This document shows, piece after piece, positions 36,139-44,910 of a DNA stretch of 64,000 nucleotides (within the stretch, counting starts at the first letter, position 1; every line of letters begins with the position of its first letter). This stretch comes from Streptomyces hawaiiensis (GTDB taxonomy: Bacteria; Actinomycetota; Actinomycetes; Streptomycetales; Streptomycetaceae), in the NCBI RefSeq assembly GCF_004803895.1, contig NZ_CP021978.1:5146001-5210000 (forward strand), in the 5' to 3' direction. Position numbers and translations under genes: made by a program. Under the pieces are notes generated by a model that saw nothing but the letters and a program-made list of their open reading frames with translations, did no database searches and had not been told where the DNA came from.

Positions 36139-37344
36139 CTACCCCGGGGCCCCGGACCGGTCGCGCCACGGCAGTTCCGCCGTGACCGTCGTCGGGCCAC
36201 CCGCGGGCGACTCCAGGACGAACAGCCCGTCGACGGCGTCCAGCCGGTCCGCCAGGCCCTTCATCCCCGTACCGCCGTCGAGGCTCGCGCCCCCGACCCC
36301 GTCGTCCCACACCTGAATGAGCAGCCGGGTGTTCGTCTGCCACACATCCACCGAGGCCGACTTCGCCCCGCTGTGCTTGCTGACGTTCTGCAGCAGCTCC
36401 GAGACGGTGAAGTAGGCGATGCCCTCGATGGCCGCGGCCGGCCGCTGCGGCAGATCGACCGTCACCTTCACCGGGACCGTGCAGCGCGAGGCGACCGAGG
36501 ACAGGGCCGCGTCCAGACCACGGTCGGTCAGGACCGCCGGGTGGATGCCCCGCGCCAGGTCCCGCAGTTCCTGGAGGGCCAGCTTCACCTCGCCGTGTGC
36601 CTCCTCGACCATCGCCGCCGCCGCGTCGGGATCCTCCAGCACCTTCTCCTTGGCCAGCCCGAGCCCCATGGCCAGATTGACCAGCCGGGCCTGCGCCCCG
36701 TCGTGCAGATCCCGCTCGATGCGCCGCAGGTCGGCCGCGGCCGTGTCGACCACGACCCCCCGGTCCGACTCCAGCTCGGCGATCCGCCGCTCCAGTTCGT
36801 CGGAGGGCGACAGCAGCGCCCGCACCATGGCCCGGTCGGCGTTGGTCAGCCCCCGGGCGATGAACGGCAGCACCGGCCACAGCACGAACAGCGAGGCCAG
36901 CGTGACGGTGAACGTGAGGACACCCCACGGCAGCCGGATGAACTCGTACAGGACCGTGCGCCAGCCCACCGGGTCCTTCAGCTGCATCCACAACCGCTGG
37001 AAGAAGCCGCCCCCGCCGCGCAGCCGCAGCCGGCTCGGCTCCTCGATCCGCACCCCGAGCAGCGCCCGGGCCCGCGCCCGCTCCATCCTGCCCAACTGCC
37101 GTGCGCCCACGAGTCCCGCCGCGAGCAGCGGGAACCCGATCACCGTGACGGTCAGCCCGAAACCGGTGGAGAACACCGTCACGACGTAGGTGAAACCGAG
37201 CAGCGCGACCGGCAGGTTGGCCAGCAGGTGCGCGATCTCTTTCCAGGTGTGCCGGTCATAGGCGAGCCGGGCCGGCGGCGGACGGTCGTCCGGCCCGGCG
37301 GCCGCCCGGGCCGCCGTGCCCGGGGACGGGATGCGTTGGGTCAT
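36139..37344 (-). CDS. Sensor histidine kinase (HisKA_3), copy B
   Basis: A 401-residue paralogue of the neighbouring kinase. It has the same four-helix membrane sensor (about residues 35-190), the phosphoacceptor motif ERDLHDGAQARLVNLAM, and the ATP-binding blocks LLQNVSKHSG and DDGVGGASLDGGTGMKG. The stretch DRGVVVDTAAADLRRIERD is identical in both kinases. Divergent from nuoA across 223 bp, so it may respond to the state of the respiratory chain; that is an inference from position only. Confidence 0.92.
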   Translation of the reverse strand: MTQRIPSPGTAARAAAGPDDRPPPARLAYDRHTWKEIAHLLANLPVALLGFTYVVTVFSTGFGLTVTVIGFPLLAAGLVGARQLGRMERARARALLGVRIEEPSRLRLRGGGGFFQRLWMQLKDPVGWRTVLYEFIRLPWGVLTFTVTLASLFVLWPVLPFIARGLTNADRAMVRALLSPSDELERRIAELESDRGVVVDTAAADLRRIERDLHDGAQARLVNLAMGLGLAKEKVLEDPDAAAAMVEEAHGEVKLALQELRDLARGIHPAVLTDRGLDAALSSVASRCTVPVKVTVDLPQRPAAAIEGIAYFTVSELLQNVSKHSGAKSASVDVWQTNTRLLIQVWDDGVGGASLDGGTGMKGLADRLDAVDGLFVLESPAGGPTTVTAELPWRDRSGAPG

Positions 37345-37567
37345 ATGCGTTAGCGTGCCCGGCGGCGGGCCACGGCGCCATGAGGTGGGCCGCCGGGATC
37401 AACTGAGGAAAACCCCACCCCCGCATGCCGGGCCGTGACGGGCTGCTTACCCTGCCCTTATCAGGGCCTAGACTCCCGTGCGTACAGATCGTCGAACGGC
37501 GGCATCCGAGTGAGCCGCAGCATCGTCGCAGGATCCAGGTCCGAGTTTCAGGGAGCGAGGGACGGAC

Positions 37568-37975
37568 GTGCCGGAACCGACCGTCGTCACCACGACCGTC
37601 GTCGCGGCGGACTACTTCCAGTCCTATTCGGTCGTCGGTCTGCTCGCCGTCGTCGGCGTGCTGTTCGTCGCCGTGGCCTTCGGGGCCGGCCGCCTGCTGC
37701 GGCCCGTGGTCCCCACCCCCGAGAAGCTCCTGACGTACGAGTGCGGCGTCGACCCCGTCGGCGAGGGTTGGGCCCACACCCAGGTCCGCTACTACGTGTA
37801 CGCCTTCCTCTACGTGATCTTCGCCGTCGACTCGATCTTCCTGTTCCCCTGGGCGACCGTCTTCGCCGCCCCCGGATACGGCGCGACGACCCTGGTCGAG
37901 ATGTTCATCTTCCTCGGCTTCCTGGCCGTCGGCCTGCTCTACGCCTACAAGAAGGGCGTCCTGGCATGGACGTGA
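37568..37975 (+). CDS. nuoA: NADH-quinone oxidoreductase subunit A
   Basis: A 135-residue, three-helix subunit. It carries the loop YECGVDPVGEGWAH with the family ECG motif and RYYVYAFLYVIFAVDSIFLFPW. It helps form the quinone-access region at the membrane/peripheral-arm junction. First gene of a ten-gene operon; GTG start after AGGGAGCGAGGGA. Ends with a 10-bp overlap into nuoB. Confidence 0.94.
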   Translation: MPEPTVVTTTVVAADYFQSYSVVGLLAVVGVLFVAVAFGAGRLLRPVVPTPEKLLTYECGVDPVGEGWAHTQVRYYVYAFLYVIFAVDSIFLFPWATVFAAPGYGATTLVEMFIFLGFLAVGLLYAYKKGVLAWT

Positions 37976-38592
37976 ACCCCTCGGTGTCCGAGCCTGTTCT
38001 GCTGCCCGAGCCCAAGCGGCTGGGCGCCCTGGCCCGCCTCGCCCCCGAACCGATGAAGGTCGTCCTCAACTGGGGCCGCCGCTACTCTCTCTGGGTCTTC
38101 AACTTCGGCCTCGCCTGCTGCGCGATCGAGTTCATCGCCGCGTCCATGGCCCGCCACGACTTCATCCGCCTCGGCGTCATCCCGTTCGCCCCGGGCCCGC
38201 GCCAGGCCGACCTGATGGTCGTCTCCGGCACGGTCACGGACAAGATGGCCCCGGCCGTGAAGCGCCTCTACGAGCAGATGCCGGAGCCGAAGTACGTCAT
38301 CTCCTTCGGCGCGTGCAGCAACTGCGGCGGCCCCTACTGGGACTCCTACTCCGTCACCAAGGGCGTCGACCAGATCATCCCCGTCGACGTCTACGTCCCC
38401 GGCTGCCCGCCCCGGCCCGAGGCGCTGCTCCAGGGCATCCTCAAGCTCCAGGAGAAGATCGCCCGCGAGTCGCTGGGGGAGCGGTACGGCAGCGGTGCCG
38501 GCCGTCCTTCGGCAGCGGCCCTGCAGAGCGGTCTGGTGCAGCCGCCGCCCCCCGCCCCGGGCTCGGACGCGACGCCGGGGGAGGCACGATGA
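37966..38592 (+). CDS. nuoB: NADH-quinone oxidoreductase subunit B
   Basis: A 208-residue subunit carrying cluster N2. All four cysteine ligands are visible: tandem Cys in GLACCAIEF, Cys in FGACSNCGG and Cys in VPGCPPRPE. It passes electrons to quinone. The C-terminal about 40 residues (Ser/Gly/Pro-rich) are an addition to the family core. It overlaps nuoC by 4 bp (ATGA). The partner NuoD is not encoded in this operon. Confidence 0.94.
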   Translation: MDVNPSVSEPVLLPEPKRLGALARLAPEPMKVVLNWGRRYSLWVFNFGLACCAIEFIAASMARHDFIRLGVIPFAPGPRQADLMVVSGTVTDKMAPAVKRLYEQMPEPKYVISFGACSNCGGPYWDSYSVTKGVDQIIPVDVYVPGCPPRPEALLQGILKLQEKIARESLGERYGSGAGRPSAAALQSGLVQPPPPAPGSDATPGEAR

Positions 38593-40187
38593 CCGCCGTC
38601 GGCTGGCTGCCCGCCGACGCCGAGGAGCTCTTCGGCACGGACGCCACGGCAGAGGAGTCCTACGAGGTCCTGACGGTCGACGTCCCTCCGGCCGCCTGGA
38701 TCCCCGCCCTGCGGACCGCCCGCGACCGGCTCGGCTGCACCTACTTCGACTGGCTGAGCGCTGTCGACGAACCGGGCACGGGCTTTCGCGTCACGGCCCA
38801 CATCGCAGCGCTCTCGCCCGTACGACGCCTCCTCCTGCGTACGACCGTCCCGCACGAGGCTCCCGCCCTGCCCACGGCGGTCGACGTCTACGCGGGTGCC
38901 GCCTGGCACGAACGCGAGACGCACGAGATGTTCGGCATCACCTTCGAAGGCCACCCGGCGCTGGACCACCTGCTCCTGCCCGAGAACTTCGAAGGCCACC
39001 CCCTGCGCAAGGACTTCGTCCTGGCCGCCCGCGTCGCCAAGGCCTGGCCCGGCGCGAAGGAACCGGGCGAGTCGGAACACGGCGGCCCCAAGCGCCGCCA
39101 GATGCTCCCGCCCGGCGTCCCCGACCCCAACGAATGGGGCCCCCTCAAGGGCCAGCTCCCTGCGGCCCCCGCCCGCCCGGCCCGCGCCGCGGGCCGCACG
39201 GCGGGCGAACGCCCCGCCCGGGGCGCGGCACGCCCCGCGGGCGAACGCCCGGTACGGCGGACCCGCTCGGCATCGGAGGGCTCAGCGAGCCAGTCCGCTG
39301 CCGCTCCGGAGACTCCGGCCGGCCAGTCCGCTGCCGGTGCGCAGACTCCGGCTGATCCGGGGCGTGCGCGTTCGGTGGGGGAGGGCTCGGCCAGTCAGTC
39401 CGCTGGTGGGGCGGAGGCTCCCGGGGCTGCGCGGCGGGCGCGTTCTGCCGCGGAGGGTTCGGCGAGCCAGTCCACGCCCGGCGAGTCGACCGCCGGATCC
39501 CCGGCGGGACCGCGGCGCAACCGCTCGGCGTCGCAGGGTTCGGCGAGTCAGCAGCCCAGCGACCCGGCATCCCCGACACCGGGCTCTGAGTCCGCGACGT
39601 CCGGGCCCGTATCCCCGAAGTCCGGCTCCGGCTCCGAGTCCGCGACACCCGGTTCGCAAGCAGCGGAGACCGGTTCCGGGACGCCGGTGACGGGTTCGGA
39701 GCCCTCGGCGACCGGTTCGGAGCCGTCGGCGACCGGTTCGGAGCCGTCGGCCAGTGAGGCCGGCTCACCGGCACCGTCGGCGGGACCGCGCCGGGCGCGC
39801 AGCGCATCGCAGGGGAGCGCGAGCCAGAGGGCCGGGTCCGACCGCGGTGACACCCGGCCGGGCACGGCTTCGAGCACCCCCCGCAGCTCGGACGCCCCCT
39901 GGCACCACGCCCGCCCGGCCTTCGACGAACCGGCACCCGAACCGTCCCTGGAGGCGGCGCCGTTGCCGGCTCCAGAGCCGGAAACCCTCGAGAGCCCGGA
40001 CGCCCAGGACGCCTCGGACTCGCCGGACTCGCCGGACTCGCCGGACTCGCCGGACTCGCCGGACTCGCCGGACGATCCGAAGCCCACGGCGGACAACGCG
40101 CAGCCCAAGGACGACGACGCGAAATCCACGGACGGGGACACCAAGCCCACCGGCCACCCCGAGGACCCCGCAGGAGGCCCGCAGTGA
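38589..40187 (+). CDS. nuoC: NADH-quinone oxidoreductase subunit C with long repetitive tail
   Basis: A 532-residue protein. Residues 1-190 are a complete NuoC/30-kDa domain (AWHERETHEMFGITFEGHP, LRKDFVLA, WGPLKGQLP). The remaining about 340 residues are low-complexity Ser/Ala/Pro/Glu, with five copies of the motif RxRS(A/V)xxGSASQ, three GSEPSAT units and a run of Asp-Ser-Pro repeats near the end. NuoC is usually about 200-250 residues. In other operons nuoD follows nuoC or is fused to it; here the tail occupies that place but shows no NuoD sequence. The tail is probably disordered. GTGA overlap with nuoH. Confidence 0.9.
   Translation: MTAVGWLPADAEELFGTDATAEESYEVLTVDVPPAAWIPALRTARDRLGCTYFDWLSAVDEPGTGFRVTAHIAALSPVRRLLLRTTVPHEAPALPTAVDVYAGAAWHERETHEMFGITFEGHPALDHLLLPENFEGHPLRKDFVLAARVAKAWPGAKEPGESEHGGPKRRQMLPPGVPDPNEWGPLKGQLPAAPARPARAAGRTAGERPARGAARPAGERPVRRTRSASEGSASQSAAAPETPAGQSAAGAQTPADPGRARSVGEGSASQSAGGAEAPGAARRARSAAEGSASQSTPGESTAGSPAGPRRNRSASQGSASQQPSDPASPTPGSESATSGPVSPKSGSGSESATPGSQAAETGSGTPVTGSEPSATGSEPSATGSEPSASEAGSPAPSAGPRRARSASQGSASQRAGSDRGDTRPGTASSTPRSSDAPWHHARPAFDEPAPEPSLEAAPLPAPEPETLESPDAQDASDSPDSPDSPDSPDSPDSPDDPKPTADNAQPKDDDAKSTDGDTKPTGHPEDPAGGPQ
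40016..40072 (+). repeat. 9-bp repeats in the nuoC tail
   Basis: Six tandem copies of gactcgccg encode Asp-Ser-Pro repeats near the C-terminus of NuoC. In frame, so copy number can vary without a frameshift. Confidence 0.9.
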
Positions 40188-41152
40188 ACGACGTGCTCGA
40201 CGTCGCCCTGCGACTGCTGGTCGTCTTCGTCGTCTTCCTCACTCTCCCCCTGGTCATCGGCCAGACCGAGCACAAGGTGATGGCCCACATGCAGGGCCGC
40301 CTCGGCCCCATGTACGCCGGCGGCTTCCACGGCTGGGCCCAGCTGATCGCCGACGGCGTGAAGTTCGCGCAGAAGGAGGACATCGTCCCCGCGGGCGCCG
40401 ACCGCCGCATCTTCCAACTGGCCCCCGCCGTCGCCCTCCTGCCCTACCTCCTCGTCCTGCTCGCCATTCCCATCGGCCCCGGAGAGGGAGCCGTCGGCCA
40501 GGTCATCGACGCGGGCGTCTTCTTCGTCCTGGCCGTCATGGGCGTCGGCGTCCTCGGCTCGCTGATGGCCGGCTGGGCCTCCGCGAACAAGTTCTCCCTG
40601 CTCGGAGGCCTGCGCACCGCCGCCCAGCTCCTCGCCTATGAACTGCCGATGCTGCTGACCGCCGCCTCGGTGGCGATGGCGGCCGGCACCGTCTCCCTCC
40701 CCGGCATCCTCGACGCCTTCGAGTGGTGGTGGCTGCCCTGGCAGATCGTCGGCGCGATCGTCTTCTTCGTGGCCGGCCTCGCCGAACTCCAGCGCCCGCC
40801 CTTCGACATGCCCGTCGCCGACTCGGAGATCATCTTCGGTGCGTACACCGAGTACACCGGCCTCCGTTTCGCTCTCTTCCTCCTCGCCGAGTACGCCGGA
40901 ATCGTCGTCCTGTGCGGCCTGACCACCGTCCTGTTCCTGGGCGGCTGGCACGGCCCCTGGGGCGCCGACGGCCTCGGCTGGGTCTGGACCCTGCTGAAGA
41001 CCGCCGTCCTCGCCTTCCTCGTGATCTGGCTGCGCGTCACCTACCCCCGTCTGCGCGAGGACCAGCTCCAGAAGCTCGCCTGGACCCTCCTCGTCCCCCT
41101 CTCCCTCGCCCAGATCGCCCTCACCGGCATCGTCAAGGTGGTGATCCAGTAA
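40184..41152 (+). CDS. nuoH: NADH-quinone oxidoreductase subunit H
   Basis: A 322-residue, eight-helix subunit at the quinone chamber. It shows HMQGRLGPMYAGGFHGWAQ, ADGVKFAQKEDI and the acidic loop AELQRPPFDMPVADSEI with EYTGLRFALFLLAEY. These are the residues that couple quinone reduction to the proton channels, so the membrane arm appears functional. The GTG start overlaps the end of nuoC. Confidence 0.95.
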   Translation: MNDVLDVALRLLVVFVVFLTLPLVIGQTEHKVMAHMQGRLGPMYAGGFHGWAQLIADGVKFAQKEDIVPAGADRRIFQLAPAVALLPYLLVLLAIPIGPGEGAVGQVIDAGVFFVLAVMGVGVLGSLMAGWASANKFSLLGGLRTAAQLLAYELPMLLTAASVAMAAGTVSLPGILDAFEWWWLPWQIVGAIVFFVAGLAELQRPPFDMPVADSEIIFGAYTEYTGLRFALFLLAEYAGIVVLCGLTTVLFLGGWHGPWGADGLGWVWTLLKTAVLAFLVIWLRVTYPRLREDQLQKLAWTLLVPLSLAQIALTGIVKVVIQ

Positions 41153-41154
41153 CC

Positions 41155-41850
41155 ATGGCCCCCATCCCCGGCTCTGGGCTCGCCAAAGGCCTGGCCGTCA
41201 CCCTCCGCACGATGACGAAGAAGTCCGTCACCGCGCAGTACCCGGACACCCAGCCCGACCTCCCGCCCCGCACCCGCGGCGTGATCGGCCTGTTCGAGGA
41301 GAACTGCACGGTCTGCATGCTGTGCGCCCGTGAGTGCCCCGACTGGTGCATCTACATCGACTCCCACAAGGAGACGGTCCCGGCGGCGGCCCCGGGCGGC
41401 CGTGAGCGCAGCCGCAACGTCCTCGACCGCTTCGCCATCGACTTCTCCCTGTGCATGTACTGCGGTATCTGCATCGAGGTCTGTCCTTTCGACGCTCTGT
41501 TCTGGTCCCCCGAGTTCGAGTACGCCGAGACCGACATCCGCGATCTCACCCACGAGCGCGACAAACTCCGCGAGTGGATGTGGACCGTCCCGGCCCCGCC
41601 CGCCCTCGACCCCGGCGCGGAGGAACCGAAGGAACTCGCCACCGCCCGCAAGACCGCCGACAAGCTGGCCGCCCAGCAGGCCCCGCCCGCCACGGAACCG
41701 CACGCCGACCAGCAGGCCCGCGCCGCCGAACAACCCACCCGGCCCCAGGGCGACTCGAAACAACAGACCGACCAGCCGAAGCCGGGCCAGCCGACCCCGG
41801 GCCAGGCGACGCCGGATCACCCGAAGCCGGGGCAGGAGGGGCCGGAATGA
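41155..41850 (+). CDS. nuoI: NADH-quinone oxidoreductase subunit I
   Basis: A 231-residue ferredoxin-like subunit with two complete 4Fe-4S motifs, CTVCMLCARECP and CMYCGICIEVCP (clusters N6a and N6b). Normally it takes electrons from NuoG; with no NuoE/F/G here it is the likely entry point for an external donor such as ferredoxin. The last about 75 residues are a Gln/Pro/Lys-rich extension with repeated PxPGQ units, absent from typical NuoI. ATGA overlap with nuoJ. Confidence 0.95.
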   Translation: MAPIPGSGLAKGLAVTLRTMTKKSVTAQYPDTQPDLPPRTRGVIGLFEENCTVCMLCARECPDWCIYIDSHKETVPAAAPGGRERSRNVLDRFAIDFSLCMYCGICIEVCPFDALFWSPEFEYAETDIRDLTHERDKLREWMWTVPAPPALDPGAEEPKELATARKTADKLAAQQAPPATEPHADQQARAAEQPTRPQGDSKQQTDQPKPGQPTPGQATPDHPKPGQEGPE

Positions 41851-42515
41851 TCCTCGCCGCAACCGCGGCAACCGCCGCAACCGCCTCTGCCCTCGCGACG
41901 GGCCCGACCACCGGGGCCGCCGCCGAAACCCACGGCTTCCTCTCCCCGACCGGCGTCGAGATCGCCTTCCTCCTCGTCGGTCTGGTCACCTTCGGCGCCG
42001 CCCTCGTCACCGTGACCACCCGGCAGCTGGTGCACGCCGCCCTGTGGCTGGTGGTCACCCTTGGCGGCCTCGCCGTCGAGTACCTCCTGCTCACCGCCGA
42101 GTTCATCGCCTGGGTGCAGGTCCTCATCTACGTCGGTTCCGTCGTCGTCCTCCTCCTGTTCGGCCTGATGCTCACCAGGGCCCCGATCGGCCGCTCCCCG
42201 GACGCCGACTCGGGCAACCGCTGGGCCGCCCTCACCGTGGCCGCCGCCGCTGCCGCGGCCCTGGTCTGGGTCGTCGTCGACGCGTTCCGCACGACCTGGA
42301 TCGACCTGGACGGCCCGGCCGCCGGCTCCACCGAGGCCACCGGCGCGAGCCTCTTCCAGAACTGGGTCCTCCCCTTCGAGGCCCTCTCCGTCCTCCTCCT
42401 CGCCGCCCTGGTCGGCGCGATCGTCCTGTCCCGCAAGGCCAAGGCCAACGCCGAGACGGCGACCGCGGCCGACAGCACCCAGGGCGCCCGGAGCGAGAAG
42501 GAAGGGACCCGCTGA
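41847..42515 (+). CDS. nuoJ: NADH-quinone oxidoreductase subunit J
   Basis: A 222-residue, five-helix subunit. The conserved third-helix region AVEYLLLTAEFIAWVQVLIYVGSVVVL is intact as two adjoining blocks, with VVVLLLFGLML following. A short Ala/Thr-rich N-terminus and a hydrophilic tail flank the core. It overlaps nuoI by 4 bp and nuoK by 1 bp. Confidence 0.93.
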   Translation: MILAATAATAATASALATGPTTGAAAETHGFLSPTGVEIAFLLVGLVTFGAALVTVTTRQLVHAALWLVVTLGGLAVEYLLLTAEFIAWVQVLIYVGSVVVLLLFGLMLTRAPIGRSPDADSGNRWAALTVAAAAAAALVWVVVDAFRTTWIDLDGPAAGSTEATGASLFQNWVLPFEALSVLLLAALVGAIVLSRKAKANAETATAADSTQGARSEKEGTR

Positions 42516-42913
42516 TGCACCTCGCCTATCCCGCCGTGCTCTCCGCCCTCCTCTTCTGCACGGGCCTGTACGGCGTCCTCGCCCGCCGCAACGCGATCCT
42601 GGTCCTGATGTCGGTCGAGCTGATGCTCAACGCCGTCAACCTCAACCTGGTCGCCTTCGACGTCTGGCTCAGCAGGACCGCCGAGGAGACCCTGCACTCC
42701 GGCCAGGCCCTGACCCTGTTCACCATCGCCATCGCCGCCGCCGAGATCGGCATCGGCCTGGCGATCGTGCTCGCCGTCCACCGCAACCGCGGCACCGCGG
42801 ACATCGACAAACTCCGCGACACCTCCGAACGGCACGACCCCGACGGCCCCGACAGCGACACCCCCGCGGCCGAGCAGTCCGACGAGGCCCAGAAGGCTGA
42901 GGCCACCGCGTGA
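42515..42913 (+). CDS. nuoK: NADH-quinone oxidoreductase subunit K
   Basis: A 132-residue, three-helix subunit. Both buried glutamates of the proton path are present, in LMSVELMLNAVNLN and AIAAAEIGIGLAIVL. The core is about 100 residues; the remaining 30 form an acidic Asp/Glu/Pro-rich tail not seen in most homologues. Start by TGATG coupling to nuoJ; overlaps nuoL by 4 bp. Confidence 0.94.
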   Translation: MHLAYPAVLSALLFCTGLYGVLARRNAILVLMSVELMLNAVNLNLVAFDVWLSRTAEETLHSGQALTLFTIAIAAAEIGIGLAIVLAVHRNRGTADIDKLRDTSERHDPDGPDSDTPAAEQSDEAQKAEATA

Positions 42914-44904
42914 CCACGACCACCCTCGCCGTCCTCGTCCCCCTCCTTCCGTTCCTCGGCGCCGCCGCCGGCCTGCTCCTGGGCCGTACGGCACCCGGCT
43001 TCGTCCGCCCGCTCGCCGTCCTGCCGACGCTCACCTCCCTGGTACTCGCCGCGCTGGTCGCCGTACGCCAGGGCGGTGACGCGGCCGTCGACTCGGCCAC
43101 GGAACTCACCCCCACCGGCTCGGTCCCGATCGAGCTCGCCCTGCACATCGACGGCTTCGCCGCCCTCGTCGCCGTCCTGGTCGGCCTGGTCGCCTCCTGC
43201 GTGCAGATCTACTCGACGGGCTACCTGCGCGACGACCCGCGCTACCCCTCCTACGCCGCCCTCGTCTCCCTGTTCACCTCCGCGATGCTCCTGGTCGTCT
43301 ACTCCGGCGACCTGATCGTGCTGCTGGTCGGCTGGGAAGTCATGGGCATCTGCTCCTACTTCCTGGTCGGCCACTACTGGGAGACCCCGGAGGCCCGCGC
43401 CGCCTCCCTCAAGGCCTTCCTGGTCACCAAGCTCGGCGACGTCCCCTTCCTCATCGGCCTTTTCGCCCTGGCCACCGACGCCGGCTCGTTCCGCGTCACC
43501 CACGTCCTCGGCGCCGTCGCGAGCGGCTCACTCGACCACCCGACGCTGATCGCCCTGCTCCTCCTCGCGGGCGTGGCGGGCAAGTCGGCGCAGTTCCCGC
43601 TGCACACCTGGCTCCCCGACGCGATGGCGGGCCCGACCCCCGTATCCGCGCTGATCCACGCCGCGACGATGGTCGCCGCCGGCGTCTACTTCATCGCCCG
43701 GCTCCTTCCGCTGTTCGAGGCGTCCCAGGCCGCGATGGTCGTCCTCGCCGTCATGGCCGCCGTCACGATGACCGGCTCGGCGCTCGCCGCGCTCGCCCAG
43801 GACGACATCAAGCGCGTCCTCGCCTACTCGACGATCGGCCAGCTCGGCTACATGTCCGGCGCCCTCGCCGTCGGCGACCGCGGGGCCGCCGTCTTCCACC
43901 TCCTGTCCCACGGCGCCTTCAAGGCGCTGCTGTTCCTCGCCGCCGGCGTGATCATCCACGCCGCCGGCACCAACTCGCTGGCCGCCATGTCCCGCATGCG
44001 GAACCTGCGCGACCGCGTCCCCGACGCCTACTGGACGATGACCGTGGCGCTGCTCGCGCTCGCCGCGATCCCGCCGTTCAGCGGCTTCTTCTCCAAGGAG
44101 GCCGTCCTCGGCGTCGCCGAGCACGTCGTCACCGGGCACACCGAGCACGCCCCCGCCGCCGCGGGCTGGATCGTCCTCGTCGCCGGCCTGGTCACGGCCG
44201 TCCTCACCGCCGCCTACGCGACGCGCCTGTGGCTGCTGGCCTTCCGGGGCCGGGGCATCGAAGCCCCCGACCACGGCAGGCAGCCGCTGACGATGACCGT
44301 GGTGCTCTGGGTGCTGGCCGTCCCGTCCCTGGCCCTCGGCGGGTTCGCCTTCCGCCTGCTGCCCGACTGGTTCGACGGCCGCGACCTGACCCCGACCCTG
44401 ACCACCTCCGTGCTCGGCACGGGCGTGGCCCTGGTCGGCGGCATCGTCACCTACGCCGCCTGGCGGCACACCACCGCGCTCAGCGCCGGCGTCCCCCTGG
44501 GCGCGGTCGCCGCCCACCCCGAGGGCGACGCCGCCCAGGTCGAGGCCGAAGCCATCGCCAGCCACAAGCCCGCCTACGGCGACATCGCCTACGCGCCGGA
44601 CCCCGCCGACCCGGGACGCCTGCTGCTCGGCCCCCTGCACCGGCACGCGGCCGTCGGCTTCCACCTGGACGCCGTGTACACGGCCCTCTTCGTCCGCCCG
44701 GTCCAGGCCGGAGCGAGCCTCGTCCGGTTCCTCGACCGCGAGGTCGTCGAGACCTACGTACGCGGTGCCGGTGCGCTGCCCCGCTGGCTCGGCGCCGCCG
44801 TACGCCGCGCCCAGACCGGCAACGTCCAGACCTATGTGAGCGCGCTGCTCGCCGGCACCGTCGTCCTCGCGGTCGCCGTCGTCCTCGTCGCCACGGGAGC
44901 GTGA
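42910..44904 (+). CDS. nuoL: NADH-quinone oxidoreductase subunit L
   Basis: A 664-residue antiporter-like subunit of about 16 helices. Key motifs: GWEVMGICSYFLVGHYWE (Glu), HTWLPDAMAGPTPVSALIHAATMV and DDIKRVLAYSTIGQLGYM. The C-terminal part includes the lateral amphipathic helix region and final anchor. It pumps protons at the distal end of the membrane arm. GTG start overlapping nuoK. Confidence 0.95.
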   Translation: MTTTTLAVLVPLLPFLGAAAGLLLGRTAPGFVRPLAVLPTLTSLVLAALVAVRQGGDAAVDSATELTPTGSVPIELALHIDGFAALVAVLVGLVASCVQIYSTGYLRDDPRYPSYAALVSLFTSAMLLVVYSGDLIVLLVGWEVMGICSYFLVGHYWETPEARAASLKAFLVTKLGDVPFLIGLFALATDAGSFRVTHVLGAVASGSLDHPTLIALLLLAGVAGKSAQFPLHTWLPDAMAGPTPVSALIHAATMVAAGVYFIARLLPLFEASQAAMVVLAVMAAVTMTGSALAALAQDDIKRVLAYSTIGQLGYMSGALAVGDRGAAVFHLLSHGAFKALLFLAAGVIIHAAGTNSLAAMSRMRNLRDRVPDAYWTMTVALLALAAIPPFSGFFSKEAVLGVAEHVVTGHTEHAPAAAGWIVLVAGLVTAVLTAAYATRLWLLAFRGRGIEAPDHGRQPLTMTVVLWVLAVPSLALGGFAFRLLPDWFDGRDLTPTLTTSVLGTGVALVGGIVTYAAWRHTTALSAGVPLGAVAAHPEGDAAQVEAEAIASHKPAYGDIAYAPDPADPGRLLLGPLHRHAAVGFHLDAVYTALFVRPVQAGASLVRFLDREVVETYVRGAGALPRWLGAAVRRAQTGNVQTYVSALLAGTVVLAVAVVLVATGA

Positions 44905-44910
44905 GCAGGC

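Noticed and set aside
34635..36200. A 521-codon minus-strand frame over the sensor kinase
   Set aside because: Frame-shifted shadow of kinase A; no family motifs, low-complexity Gly/Arg translation.
38589..40187. NuoC-NuoD fusion
   Set aside because: The C-terminal 340 residues are low-complexity and show none of the conserved NuoD sequence blocks.
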